Shown: positions 52,779 to 61,815 of the stretch, in pieces
How positions within the stretch are numbered: the stretch's first letter is position 1
Layout: every line of letters starts with the position of its first letter
DNA from: CAVSRC01 sp963732845
GTDB taxonomy: Bacteria > Pseudomonadota > Alphaproteobacteria > Rhizobiales > Kaistiaceae
DNA length: 64,000 nt
Assembly: GCA_963732845.1 (NCBI GenBank)
Contig: CAVTBE010000017.1
Span: 124,001 to 188,000 of the forward strand
Direction: 5' to 3'
Translations under genes and position numbers: made by a program
Notes under the pieces: model-generated
Told to the model about the DNA's origin: nothing
What the model saw: only the letters and a program-made list of their open reading frames with translations
Database searches by the model: none

Positions 52779-53489
52779 TTAGCGATGTTTGCCGAGAAGC
52801 CGGTCCTTAGCCTGATTGATTTTCGCCGCGAGGAACGTCGACCCGCCTTGGTCGGGGTGCATGCGCATCATGAGCCGGCGGTGGGCCGCCCGGATTTCCC
52901 GATCGCTGGCACCGGGCGCAAGGCCAAGGATCTGATAGGCCTCCTCATCAGTCATGGCGCCCGTATTCGGCGCGCCGCCCGTCCCCGCTGCCGCATCCGC
53001 CTCGACGTGGTCACGCCATCCGGGCATCCGGCGGTCGAGATAAGCTTCGAATAGCGCCACGCTTTGCGGATCGCCGACGACTTCGGCGGCGAGCGCCAGC
53101 AGCTCCCCCTCGTCCAGGTCGTCCAGATCGCGCCCCGCCAGATGGCCGGCACGCACCCGCCCGCGCATGGCGCCGCTGTCGTGATCGAGGCTCATCTCGA
53201 AGAAGCGCGAGCGCACCGCCGAGGTTGAGCCCGGCGAACGGCGCCCGCCGCCGCCGAGGTCGAGCGGCCCGATGCGGCCGGTCGCGATGACCGACAGGCC
53301 AGCCGAGGCCAGGAGGACGGCGATGCCCCAGCGCTCGCCGACCGCCAGCACGATACCGACGAGCAGCAGCACGCCGCCCAGCGCGTAGCGAAACGCCCGC
53401 ACCAGCACCCGCACATCCGCCGTCGCAAAGGCCCGGGCGACGACCACCAGGATGGCGAGGACGATCAGCCCGAGGCCGAAATAGGCCAT
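52779..53489 (-). CDS. Membrane-anchored DnaJ-domain protein
   Basis: A 236-residue protein. Two hydrophobic segments in residues 1-65 are followed by a cytoplasmic region and a C-terminal J domain (EEAYQILGLAPGASDREIRA then HRRLMMRMHPDQGG, with the HPD motif). The short C-terminal J domain and N-terminal anchor resemble Pam18/Tim14-like or DjlA-type J proteins that recruit DnaK to the membrane. It lies 3 bases after the VWA gene on the same strand. Confidence 0.88.
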   Translation of the reverse strand: MAYFGLGLIVLAILVVVARAFATADVRVLVRAFRYALGGVLLLVGIVLAVGERWGIAVLLASAGLSVIATGRIGPLDLGGGGRRSPGSTSAVRSRFFEMSLDHDSGAMRGRVRAGHLAGRDLDDLDEGELLALAAEVVGDPQSVALFEAYLDRRMPGWRDHVEADAAAGTGGAPNTGAMTDEEAYQILGLAPGASDREIRAAHRRLMMRMHPDQGGSTFLAAKINQAKDRLLGKHR

Positions 53490-53492
53490 TGT

Positions 53493-54233
53493 TCAGCGCA
53501 GCTGTTGCAGGAGGAGCTGGGCACCGGCGCCGCCACGGGCCAGCGCCTTCACGCCGCCGGCGGCATAGACCGCCGCGGCCCTGAGGAGCTCCGCCAGTTG
53601 TCCGGCCGCATTGACGTCAAAGCGCGCATAGGCCCCGCCGGAGAGCCGCGCGATCTCGCGGAAGGCGCGCTCGACCGCCGGGTCGCGCCCTTCCTGAAAA
53701 ATGAAGACCTTGAGGCCGAGCATGCCCAGTTCCCCGGCGGTTGCCGCGAGATCGTCGATCTTCTCCTCCATGGCGTCGCCAACGAAGACCAGCACATTGA
53801 CCTTCTTCCTGCCGGTCTCCTTGCGGGCGTGGGCGAGGATGCGGCCGATCTGGGTGTGGCCGCCGCGGCAGTCGATGGTGGTCATCAGGTCGCGCAGGCT
53901 GCGCCCATTGCCGACCCAGCGGCTGGCCCGGCACTCGTTGAAGCCGCGGTAATAGACCAGTTGCACGTCGAGACCGCCGACCTTGGCGGCCTCCTCGAAC
54001 ATCTGCGCCTGGAGCTTCAGCGCCGTATCCCAGGTCGGCTGCCGGCTCATGGTGGCATCGAGGGCAAAGATCAGCCGTCCACGCCCTTGCGCGGTCTCCG
54101 TCGGCGTCATCGTCTGCGCCGCCTGCAGAAAGGCGTCGATCTCCTGCGGCCGCGACCGTGCCTCCGGCAGGTCGGGGCGATCACGGCGAACCGGCGCGCG
54201 ATCCTTGCTGTTCTTGTCGTTATCTGCCGCCAT
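53493..54233 (-). CDS. VWA-domain protein
   Basis: A 246-residue soluble protein. RLIFALDATMSRQPTWDTAL carries a MIDAS-like D-x-T-x-S, and CRGGHTQIGRILAHARKETG plus VNVLVFVGDAMEEKIDDLAA are later strands of a von Willebrand A fold. The N-terminus is charged and disordered. I know similar proteins next to dnaJ-like genes in alphaproteobacteria, but no function. It probably forms one operon with the J protein (3-base gap) and perhaps the MipZ genes. Confidence 0.83.
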   Translation of the reverse strand: MAADNDKNSKDRAPVRRDRPDLPEARSRPQEIDAFLQAAQTMTPTETAQGRGRLIFALDATMSRQPTWDTALKLQAQMFEEAAKVGGLDVQLVYYRGFNECRASRWVGNGRSLRDLMTTIDCRGGHTQIGRILAHARKETGRKKVNVLVFVGDAMEEKIDDLAATAGELGMLGLKVFIFQEGRDPAVERAFREIARLSGGAYARFDVNAAGQLAELLRAAAVYAAGGVKALARGGAGAQLLLQQLR

Positions 54234-54268
54234 CGGCGATGGCTCCCGAGCGCTCCCGTCCCGCCTCC

Positions 54269-54302
54269 AGGCCCCTATCAGGCCCCTATCAGGCCCCTAT
54301 CA
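54269..54302. repeat. Three tandem 11-bp repeats
   Basis: Three exact copies of AGGCCCCTATC plus one extra A lie between a mipZ-type gene and the VWA gene, 35 bases upstream of the VWA start codon. Copy number could vary by slippage. Confidence 0.9.
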
Positions 54303-54310
54303 TGTGGCGT

Positions 54311-55231
54311 TCACAGGGCGCCGCGCAACCGGCCGTCACCGTCCGGCGAGGAGCGCCCGCCGCTGCGCCGTGGCGAGCCGGAGGAATCCGCCGGCGGCGG
54401 CGTCCGCAAGGCGGGCAGATTGAGCGTGTCGAGCAGGTTGCGCACCTCGTTGCGCGCCGAGATATGGGAGAGCGTCGGCTCGGCATCGTTGGCATTGGCG
54501 CCGACGGTATCCAGCGCCGTCAGGCCGCAGGGAAACAGCTCGCGGAAGATGACGCGCTCGGAAATGCCGTCGGCGAGCCGGAAGCCGGCTATTGCCGACA
54601 ACTGCTTCAGCCCGCGCTCGATGTTGCGCCGGTTGCGGCTGGCAAATGTCGTCTGGCGGTTGCGCACCACCACCCAGTCGGTCGCCCGGTCGTCGACCAG
54701 GCGGCGCTGGCGCATGGATTCGGCGACCAGCTCCGCATAGTGGCTGGGACCGAGAACCTCGAGCGTGTCGGCATCGACGCGGCCAAGCACGTCGAAATCG
54801 ATGAAGCTGTCGTTGATCGGCGTGATCAGCGTATCGGCCATCGCGTGGCTGACGCGCATCAGATAGGTGTTGTGGCCGGGCGTATCGATGACGACGTAGT
54901 CGAAGCCATATTCGGTGCGGCTGACCGCTTCGGCAAAGGCGCGGAATTCGCGATCCTGGATCTCGGAGACCAGTTCGCCGCCGGCCGGCGGCACGGTGAA
55001 ATGGATCGGCACCTCGAGCGGCAGGCCGGTCTTCCTGGCCCATGAGGCGCGGTTTTCGACATAACGCGTCAGCGAACGCTGGCGGCCGTCGGTGTCGATA
55101 GAGGCGACGCGCGCCCCGCTCTTCAGCAGGGCGACGATGACATGCATGGCCGTGGTCGACTTGCCCGAGCCTCCCTTCTCGTTGCCGAGAACAATGACGT
55201 GGGCAGGTTGGAACCTTCGCACATCGCGCAT
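54311..55231 (-). CDS. MipZ-type division-site ATPase, paralogue 1
   Basis: A 306-residue ParA/MinD-family ATPase. HVIVLGNEKGGSGKSTTAMH is the deviant Walker A and YGFDYVVIDTPGHNTYLMRV the Walker B/switch region. RNRQTTFASRNRRNIERGLK and GISERVIFRELFPCGLTALD are MipZ signatures. In Caulobacter MipZ forms polar gradients that block FtsZ away from midcell. It is 57 bases downstream of a second MipZ gene, so the pair is probably co-transcribed. The C-terminal tail is Gly/Arg-rich. Confidence 0.9.
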   Translation of the reverse strand: MRDVRRFQPAHVIVLGNEKGGSGKSTTAMHVIVALLKSGARVASIDTDGRQRSLTRYVENRASWARKTGLPLEVPIHFTVPPAGGELVSEIQDREFRAFAEAVSRTEYGFDYVVIDTPGHNTYLMRVSHAMADTLITPINDSFIDFDVLGRVDADTLEVLGPSHYAELVAESMRQRRLVDDRATDWVVVRNRQTTFASRNRRNIERGLKQLSAIAGFRLADGISERVIFRELFPCGLTALDTVGANANDAEPTLSHISARNEVRNLLDTLNLPALRTPPPADSSGSPRRSGGRSSPDGDGRLRGAL

Positions 55232-55288
55232 GCCGAATCCTTATCCGATTCTGGAAGCGGCGGGGAATGTACCTTTTTGGGGGGAGCG

Positions 55289-56200
55289 CTACAGAGCCGC
55301 CTGCCCGGCGCTGTCGACCGGCAGCGGCAGGACGGTGCCGGTCTCCTCCGTCGGCGGCGCGACCGCCGTTCCGCCCGCCGGCAGGCGCAGGCATTCGACC
55401 AGTTCGCGGATTTCGGAACGGGCGGCGACATGGGACATGGTCGGCCGCGTGCCGAGCACGGCGCGCTCGAACGGGTCGAAGGCGGTCAGCCCCGTCGGAA
55501 AGAACTCGCGGAAGATGACGCGCTCGGAAATCCCGTTGGCGATGCGGAAGCCGAGGCGCTCGGCCAGCAGGCCGAGGCCCTCGACCACATTGCGCTGGTT
55601 GCGGCTGGAAAGCGTCGACAGGCGGTTGCGCACGACGATCCAGTCGGTTTCGTACGGCAGGCTCGTCAGCCGCTTTCCGCGCACCTCCTCGACCAGACGC
55701 GCATACTGGCTGAGGGCGGTGACGGTGAACGGCGTGCCTTCGACGCGGCCGAGCACGTCGAGATCGACGAAGCTGTCATTGACCGGGGTGATCAGTGTGT
55801 CGGCCAGGGCGTGGCTGAGGCGCATCCGGTAGGAATCGTTGGCCGGGGTGTCGATGACGACGAAATCGACGGTCTCGCCCAGGCGTTCGACGATCTCGGT
55901 GAAGCGGGCGAATTCGCTCGCCTCCACGTCGCTGATGCGCTCGCCCTCGCCCAGTTCGACCGAGAAGTGGTCCGGCAGTTCGAGCGCCATGCCGCTGCGC
56001 CGGGCCCAGCGGGCACGGTTGTCGAGGTAGCGGGTGAGCGTCAGCTGACGGCTGTCGGTGTCGATGGAAGCGACCCGGTGACCGGCCTTGAGCAGGGCGA
56101 CGACGACGTGGACGGCAAGCGTCGACTTGCCCGAGCCACCCTTCTCGTTGCCGAGAACGATGACATGCGCCGATTTCTTTGCCGGCAGGGCTGCGGCCAT
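55289..56200 (-). CDS. MipZ-type division-site ATPase, paralogue 2
   Basis: A 303-residue ParA/MinD-family ATPase with the same plan as its neighbour: HVIVLGNEKGGSGKSTLAVH (Walker A), FVVIDTPANDSYRMRLSHAL (switch II), ISERVIFREFFPTGLTAFDP. Similarity to paralogue 1 is clear but they differ at many positions, so the duplication is not recent. ATG 56,200 (MAAALPAKKSAH) gives the family start. Either may be the ancestral MipZ; this one is upstream in the likely operon. Confidence 0.9.
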   Translation of the reverse strand: MAAALPAKKSAHVIVLGNEKGGSGKSTLAVHVVVALLKAGHRVASIDTDSRQLTLTRYLDNRARWARRSGMALELPDHFSVELGEGERISDVEASEFARFTEIVERLGETVDFVVIDTPANDSYRMRLSHALADTLITPVNDSFVDLDVLGRVEGTPFTVTALSQYARLVEEVRGKRLTSLPYETDWIVVRNRLSTLSSRNQRNVVEGLGLLAERLGFRIANGISERVIFREFFPTGLTAFDPFERAVLGTRPTMSHVAARSEIRELVECLRLPAGGTAVAPPTEETGTVLPLPVDSAGQAAL

Positions 56201-56341
56201 GGTCACGCGCCGTTCCAGATCGAGCCGAATCTGAAGAATTGACGCCAAGATGCATAAAAAGCGCCGAAGTTTCATCAACGACGCGGCCGAACCCCGGAAT
56301 TTTGCCGGTTAAGCTTACCGCCGGGCCGGGCCGCAAGGGCG

Positions 56342-56773
56342 CTAGCGCAGGCCGAGCGCCGCCAGTTCGGCGAAGAATTCCGGCGGCAGGTCGCCTCGCC
56401 GGCCGCCGTCGAGGTCCGCCGGCGCATCCGTCGCCGGCAGGTAGCGCCAGCCCTGGAAGGGCCGCTTCGGCCGCCACTCGGTCGCCACTACCTTCGGCTC
56501 CAGCACCAGCCGGCAGCGGCCAACGCCGTCGCCATCGACGAAGGGGCGGATGTCGAGGAGGCGCTGGCGCGCCTGCACATTGCCCTTGATGACCCAGTAG
56601 AGCGAGCCGCCGTCGACGAGTTCGGCGATGCGCTTCGGCACCATCCGGGTCACATGGTAGTGCTCCAGCGGCTGGCCGGTTTTGCGCTTTTCGGCCATGC
56701 GCATGGCGATCCACCCGGTCAGATCGTCGATCGAATCGCAGCCGACGCAGAGCTTGATGAGATGCAGCGTCAT
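56342..56773 (-). CDS. DUF1489-family protein
   Basis: A 143-residue soluble protein. MTLHLIKLCVGCDSIDDLTG and PLEHYHVTRMVPKRIAELVD, then GGSLYWVIKGNVQARQRLLD, are the conserved stretches of DUF1489, a family limited mostly to alphaproteobacteria and of unknown function. It is leftward, 141 bases upstream of the mipZ pair. Confidence 0.88.
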   Translation of the reverse strand: MTLHLIKLCVGCDSIDDLTGWIAMRMAEKRKTGQPLEHYHVTRMVPKRIAELVDGGSLYWVIKGNVQARQRLLDIRPFVDGDGVGRCRLVLEPKVVATEWRPKRPFQGWRYLPATDAPADLDGGRRGDLPPEFFAELAALGLR

Positions 56774-56939
56774 TGCCCGACAGTCGCCGTCCGGAGGGCG
56801 CCCGTCAAATCGCCAGGCGCGGCTGTCCACAGGCAGAAGATGGCTTCACCGGCCGCGACAAACTGTCCATAGTCCGCCCGCCACCGCCGGCATAAAAGCC
56901 GCCCTTCGCCCCGCCCGACCCGCTGGCAGGTAAGAACGC

Positions 56940-58388
56940 ATGCTGCCCAAGATATGGCCTGCCGTCCTTACCCTCGGCTGGATTCTGCTGGTCACCGCCG
57001 GTGGCGAGGTGCTGATGGCGCTGGTCGGGGTCGCCGACGGCGACGCCGGGGCGACGATCTTCGCGCTCAGCGCCGCGATCACCGCGCTCGTGGCCGGCGC
57101 CTGCATCCTCACCACCAAGGGCCGCCCCTTCGAGCTGCGCTTCCGCGACGCCGCGCTGCTGACCTCGGTGTCGTGGTTCGTGGTGCCCGCTTTCGCCGCC
57201 CTGCCCCTCATGTGGCACCCGGTCGGGCTGACCTTCATCGACGCCTATTTCGAGATGGTGTCGGGCTTCACCACCACCGGCTCGACGGTGATGACCGGCC
57301 TCGACACCATGCCGGCGTCGATCCTGCTGTGGCGTTCCACCGTGCAGTGGCTGGGCGGGCTCGGCATCATCGGGCTGGCCATCATCATCCTGCCGTTCCT
57401 CAGGATCGGCGGCATGCAGCTCTTCCGCATGGAATCGTCCGACCGCTCCGAGGACGTGATGCCCAAGGCGCGGCACGTCGCCGGGCTGGTGGCGCGGATC
57501 TATCTGTTCCTGACGATCGCCTGCTGCCTGACCTACTGGGCGCTTGGCATGTCGCCCTTCGACGCGCTCAACCACGCGCTGACGACGCTGCCCACCGCCG
57601 GCTTCTCCACCCACGACGCCTCCTTCGGCTATTTCCACAGCCCGGCGCTGGAATGGGCGAGCGTCATCTTCATGATCTCCGGCGCCTTGCCCTTTCTTGC
57701 CTATCTCAGGCTCCTGCGGCCCGGCGGCTGGCACAACCGCATCGACCCGCAGATTCCGGTCTTCATGGCGATGCTGGCCGCCTTCGTCCTCATCGTCACC
57801 CTCTATCTGTGGTTCACGCGCCAGTACGCCTTCTTCCCGGCGCTGACCGAGGCGGCCTTCAACATCACCTCGGTCATCACCACCACCGGCTTCGCCTCGA
57901 CCGACTACCTGAAATGGGGACCGTTCGTCGCCACCTGGTTCTTCCTGTTCAACTTTCCCGGCGGCTGCACGGGATCGACGGCCGGCGGCCTCAAGACGTT
58001 CCGGCTGATGGTGCTCTATCGCATCGCCGCCCAGCATGTGGCGCAGTTGCTCCACCCGCACCGGACCTCGCGGATCTATTACGGACGCAGGGCCCTCACC
58101 GACGACGAGGTCGGCTCGGTCGGCACCTTCGCCTTCCTCTATCTGGCGACCTTCGTGGTCCTGTCGCTGGCGGTCGGCCTGACCGGGCTGGACATGGAGA
58201 CGGCCATGTCCTCGGTCGCCGAATGCATGGCCAATGTCGGCCCGGGCATCGGACCGCAGGTCGGCCCGGCGGGCAACTTCAGCGGCCTGCCGGACGTTTC
58301 CAAGGCCCTGCTGATCTTCGCGATGATCGCCGGACGGCTGGAGATCCAGGGCGTGCTGATCCTCTTCCTGCCGCGCTTCTACACCTGA
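56940..58388 (+). CDS. trkH: TrkH-family potassium transporter subunit
   Basis: A 482-residue multi-pass inner-membrane protein, the K+ channel part of the Trk system. Four selectivity-loop regions are visible, for example GFTTTGSTVMTG, TLPTAGFSTHDAS, ITTTGFASTDY and MANVGPGIGPQVG, each with the key Gly. The Trk system also needs TrkA, which is not here. It is convergent with kup, so two K+ uptake systems lie side by side. Confidence 0.93.
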   Translation: MLPKIWPAVLTLGWILLVTAGGEVLMALVGVADGDAGATIFALSAAITALVAGACILTTKGRPFELRFRDAALLTSVSWFVVPAFAALPLMWHPVGLTFIDAYFEMVSGFTTTGSTVMTGLDTMPASILLWRSTVQWLGGLGIIGLAIIILPFLRIGGMQLFRMESSDRSEDVMPKARHVAGLVARIYLFLTIACCLTYWALGMSPFDALNHALTTLPTAGFSTHDASFGYFHSPALEWASVIFMISGALPFLAYLRLLRPGGWHNRIDPQIPVFMAMLAAFVLIVTLYLWFTRQYAFFPALTEAAFNITSVITTTGFASTDYLKWGPFVATWFFLFNFPGGCTGSTAGGLKTFRLMVLYRIAAQHVAQLLHPHRTSRIYYGRRALTDDEVGSVGTFAFLYLATFVVLSLAVGLTGLDMETAMSSVAECMANVGPGIGPQVGPAGNFSGLPDVSKALLIFAMIAGRLEIQGVLILFLPRFYT

Positions 58389-58461
58389 GCCGACGCCGCC
58401 CCGGAGCCCGGCCGACAACGCGTCTCGCAGCACCGGCAGGGCCCCTCGGGATGAGCCGCGT

Positions 58462-60432
58462 TCAGATCGTCACCTGCGTGCCGATCTCGACCAAACGGTC
58501 GGTGGGGATGCCGAAATAGCTGGAGGCATCGTCGGCGTTGCGCGCCAGCGGGATGAAGATCTTGTCCTGCCACAGGGGCATGCCGGACTTCTTCGAGGCC
58601 TTCAACGAGCGCCGCGACAGGAAGAAGGTGGTCTTCATCACGTCGTAGGTGAAGGCCTCGTTCTTGATGCGCGCCAGCGTGCGCGGCAGGTTCGGCGCCT
58701 CGGTGAAACCGTAGCGCACGGTGATGCGCAGGAAGGACGCCGAGAGCTGCTCGATGCTGACCCGTTCCTTCGCCGGCACCCGCGGCCTGTCGTCCATGAC
58801 CACCGTCGCGATCGCGTTGTTCTCGTGCAGGACGTGGAAATGCTTGAGGCTGTGGAGCAGCGCCGTCGGCGTGCTGGCCGGATCGCTGGTCAGGAAGATG
58901 GCGGTGCCGGCGATACGCGGCGGCGGATCGGATTCCAGCCTCTCGACCAGATCCATCAGCGGCACTTCGCTCCGCCGCGTCTTCTCGAACAGCAGATGGC
59001 TGCCGCGCCGCCAGGTGAGCATGACCACGATCAGGCCGGCGCCGAGCAGCAGCGGCACCCAGCCGCCGGACAGGATCTTCAGCAGATTGGCGACGAGGAA
59101 GGCCACGTCGATCACCAGGAACGGCAGGACGAGGGCCGCGGCGGCGAGCGGATGCCAGTGCCAGTCGCGCCAGATGACGACGAAGGCAAGCAGGGCGGTG
59201 ACCACCATCGTGCCGGTCACCGCGATGCCGTAGGCGCCGGCGAGCGCGCCGGAGGAGCGGAACAGGCCGACCAGCAGGAGGACGCCGACGAGCAGGAAGG
59301 CGTTGACCCGCGGCACGAAGATCTGTCCTGGATGGGCCTCGGAGGTGTGGCGGATCTCGAGGCGCGGCAACAGGCCGAGCTGCACCGCCTGACGGCTCAT
59401 CGAAAACGTGCCGGTGATGACCGCCTGGCTGGCGATCACCGTTGCGGCGGTGGCGAGCACCACCATCGGCAGCCGCGCCCAGTCCGGATAGAGAAGAAAG
59501 AACGGATTGCCGAGCGCCTTCGGCGACGTCAGCACGAGAGCGCCCTGGCCGAAATAGTTGACCACCAGGGCGGGAAGCACCAGTCCCAGCCAGGCAACCT
59601 GGATGGGTCTGCGCCCGAAATGGCCGAGGTCGGCGTAAAGCGCCTCGGCGCCGGTGACGGCGAGAAAAACGGCGCCCAGCGTCACCAGGCTGACGATGCC
59701 GTGGTTCGCCAGGAATTCGGCCGCATAGAACGGGTTGAGCGCCTGCAGCACGGCCGGATTGCGGACGATCGGCACGATGCCGGCAAGGGTGAGCGTCACG
59801 AACCAGACGACACTGACCGGTCCGAAAAAGGACGCCACGCGATGGGTTCCGCGCGACTGGACGGCGAACAGGGCAAACAGGATGACGAAGGTGAGCGGCA
59901 GCACCGACGATTGCAGGATCGGCTCGACGACCTCCAGACCTTCGACGGCGGAGAGCACCGACAGCGCCGGCGTGATGATCGCATTGCCGTAGAACAGCGC
60001 CGCCGCGGTCACCCCGAGGACGACGATGACCGGCGCCGCCCGCTTGAACGATTCCTGCGCCAGCGCCATGAGCGCAAAGGTGCCGCCCTCACCGCGGTTG
60101 TCGGCGCGCGTCAGGATCAGCACGTATTTGAGCGTGACGACGACGATCAGCGACCAGAAGATCAGCGACAGGACGCCGAACACGCTGACCGTGTCGACGC
60201 CGCCACGTCCCTCGGCAGCGGCCAGCATGGCCTGGCGAAACGCATAGATCGGGCTGGTACCGATATCGCCGTAGACGATGCCGACCGACCCGACAGTGAG
60301 TGCCCAGAAGCCCTCGGTCGGCAATGACGGATCGGCGCCATTGAGCGGCGCCGTCGCCGAGGAATCAGTGCGCAACATCTGGAGGCCGTTGTTGCGCCGC
60401 AGCAGGCGGCGGGGCGGATTCTCTAGCATCAT
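58462..60432 (-). CDS. kup: KUP-type potassium uptake protein
   Basis: A 656-residue K+:H+ symporter. FWALTVGSVGIVYGDIGTSP is the family signature at about residue 42, followed by about 12 membrane helices, and a C-terminal cytoplasmic domain from about residue 490. KUP systems provide constitutive, low-affinity K+ uptake, important at low pH. The start may be ATG 60,432 or 60,429; a shorter form from MLRTDSS is possible. Confidence 0.93.
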   Translation of the reverse strand: MMLENPPRRLLRRNNGLQMLRTDSSATAPLNGADPSLPTEGFWALTVGSVGIVYGDIGTSPIYAFRQAMLAAAEGRGGVDTVSVFGVLSLIFWSLIVVVTLKYVLILTRADNRGEGGTFALMALAQESFKRAAPVIVVLGVTAAALFYGNAIITPALSVLSAVEGLEVVEPILQSSVLPLTFVILFALFAVQSRGTHRVASFFGPVSVVWFVTLTLAGIVPIVRNPAVLQALNPFYAAEFLANHGIVSLVTLGAVFLAVTGAEALYADLGHFGRRPIQVAWLGLVLPALVVNYFGQGALVLTSPKALGNPFFLLYPDWARLPMVVLATAATVIASQAVITGTFSMSRQAVQLGLLPRLEIRHTSEAHPGQIFVPRVNAFLLVGVLLLVGLFRSSGALAGAYGIAVTGTMVVTALLAFVVIWRDWHWHPLAAAALVLPFLVIDVAFLVANLLKILSGGWVPLLLGAGLIVVMLTWRRGSHLLFEKTRRSEVPLMDLVERLESDPPPRIAGTAIFLTSDPASTPTALLHSLKHFHVLHENNAIATVVMDDRPRVPAKERVSIEQLSASFLRITVRYGFTEAPNLPRTLARIKNEAFTYDVMKTTFFLSRRSLKASKKSGMPLWQDKIFIPLARNADDASSYFGIPTDRLVEIGTQVTI

Positions 60433-60507
60433 CGCCAGGGCGCGTCACCCCGAGCCAGCCTGCGGCCGCGGCACAGCCGCGGCACCGCCGCGCCGTGCCC
60501 CGCGGTG

Positions 60508-61377
60508 TCAGCTTGCCAGCTTCACCGGAATCTTGATGTAGGAGACGCCATTGGCCTCCGCCGGCGGCAGCTTGCCGGCGCGGATGTTGGTCTGGATCGA
60601 CGGCAGCAGCAAGAGCGGCGCCGCCAGCTTGGCGTCGCGGCCCTCGCGCCAGGCGACGAATTCGTCCTCGCTAACGCCGTCGAGCTGAACGTTCTTGCGT
60701 TCCGCGCCGATGGTCGTCTCCCAGGCATAGTCCTTGCGGCCCTCGGGCAGATAGTCGTGGCAGACGAAGATGCGCGTCTCGTCGGGCAGCGCCAGCAGCT
60801 TGTGGATCGAGCGGTAGAGCGTGCGCGCATCGCCGCCGGGGAAGTCGGCCCGCGCCGTGCCGTAATCGGGCATGAACAGCGTGTCGCCGACGAAGACCGT
60901 ATCGCCGACCACATAGGAGATGCAGGCCGGCGTATGGCCGGGCGTGTGCAGGATGGTGGCATCGAGACTGCCGATCGGGAAGTGCTCGCCCTCGGCGAAC
61001 AGGTGGTCAAACTCACTGCCGTCGCCGGAGACATCGGTGGCGTTGAACACCGGGCGGAAGATCTTCTGCACTTCGCGGATGTGCTCGCCGATGCCGACCT
61101 TGGCGCCGGTCTTGAGCTTGACGTAGGGCGCGCCGGACAGATGGTCGGCGTGGGCGTGGGTCTCCAGCACCCAGTCGATGGTCACGCCCGCCTCTTCCGC
61201 CGCCTTGAGCATGGCGTCGGCGGAATGGGTGTCGGCCTTGCCGGTGCGCTGGTCGTAGTCGAGCACCGGGTCGACAATCGCCCCGTGCCTGGTCTCGGGA
61301 TCGACGACCAGATAGCTCACCGTGTTGGTCGCCGGATCGAAAAAGGCGCGAACCTGCGGTTTCGCCGTGGCGGTCAT
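60508..61377 (-). CDS. blh: MBL-fold persulfide-dioxygenase-like protein (Blh type)
   Basis: A 289-residue metallo-beta-lactamase fold enzyme, close to Blh/ETHE1-type persulfide dioxygenases, which oxidise glutathione persulfide to sulfite. THAHADHLSGAPYVKLKTG carries the metal motif HxHxDH, then HTPGHTPACISYVVGD and FVGDTLFMPDYGTARADFPG. ATG 61,377 gives the family start. It is divergent from bigR with the operator between them, the arrangement known for bigR/blh in Agrobacterium and Xylella. Confidence 0.9.
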   Translation of the reverse strand: MTATAKPQVRAFFDPATNTVSYLVVDPETRHGAIVDPVLDYDQRTGKADTHSADAMLKAAEEAGVTIDWVLETHAHADHLSGAPYVKLKTGAKVGIGEHIREVQKIFRPVFNATDVSGDGSEFDHLFAEGEHFPIGSLDATILHTPGHTPACISYVVGDTVFVGDTLFMPDYGTARADFPGGDARTLYRSIHKLLALPDETRIFVCHDYLPEGRKDYAWETTIGAERKNVQLDGVSEDEFVAWREGRDAKLAAPLLLLPSIQTNIRAGKLPPAEANGVSYIKIPVKLAS

Positions 61378-61421
61378 GGGGGTCTCCCTGTCCCGAACTG
61401 TTCTAAGTCTTGACACATATA

Positions 61422-61450
61422 TTAGCGATCACTAAATTAGTCAATGCTAA
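61422..61450. promoter_or_regulatory. BigR-type operator between blh and bigR
   Basis: Two neighbouring inverted repeats: TTAGCGATCACTAA at 61,422-61,435 and TTAGTCAATGCTAA at 61,437-61,450, each with TTAG/CTAA arms and a 6-base spacer. It is the only AT-rich patch here, with TTGACA at 61,409-61,414 that could be a -35. Its place fits autoregulation of bigR and control of blh. Confidence 0.75.
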
Positions 61451-61464
61451 TGGACAGGACACCG

Positions 61465-61815
61465 ATGCAGCGATCTGAGACCGCCGATTTCGGCGACCTC
61501 GCCGGCAAGGCCGAGGAAGCCTCCCACATGATGAAGCTGCTCTCCAACGAGCGCCGCCTGCTGCTGCTGTGCCATCTCGCCGATGCCGGCGAGATGAGCG
61601 TCGGGGCGCTGGCGGAGAGCGTCGGGCTCAGCCAGTCGGCGGCCTCCCAGCACCTGGCGCTGATGCGCGAAGACGGCCTGATCACCTTCCGGCGCGAGGG
61701 CCAGACGCTACATTACAAGATCGATCACCCCAGCGTGGCGCTCTTCCTGTCCATGCTGAAGACGGTATTCTGCAACCCGCCGGCCTCCCCCGGTCAAAGG
61801 AAACCTGCATGCTGA
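61465..61815 (+). CDS. bigR: ArsR-family persulfide-sensing repressor (BigR type)
   Basis: A 116-residue winged-helix repressor. Its helix-turn-helix is LAESVGLSQSAASQHLALMR. Two cysteines sit where BigR/SqrR have their redox pair: one in LLLLCHLADAGE and one in KTVFCNPP. Their oxidation or persulfide linkage releases DNA in known members. I chose ATG 61,465 because the two earlier ATGs (61,444 and 61,450) lie inside the operator. Its last bases overlap the rhodanese gene (ATG at 61,809). Confidence 0.88.
   Translation: MQRSETADFGDLAGKAEEASHMMKLLSNERRLLLLCHLADAGEMSVGALAESVGLSQSAASQHLALMREDGLITFRREGQTLHYKIDHPSVALFLSMLKTVFCNPPASPGQRKPAC

Noticed and set aside
54269..54302. CRISPR array
   Set aside because: The 11-base units are contiguous with no spacers and no cas genes occur in the window.
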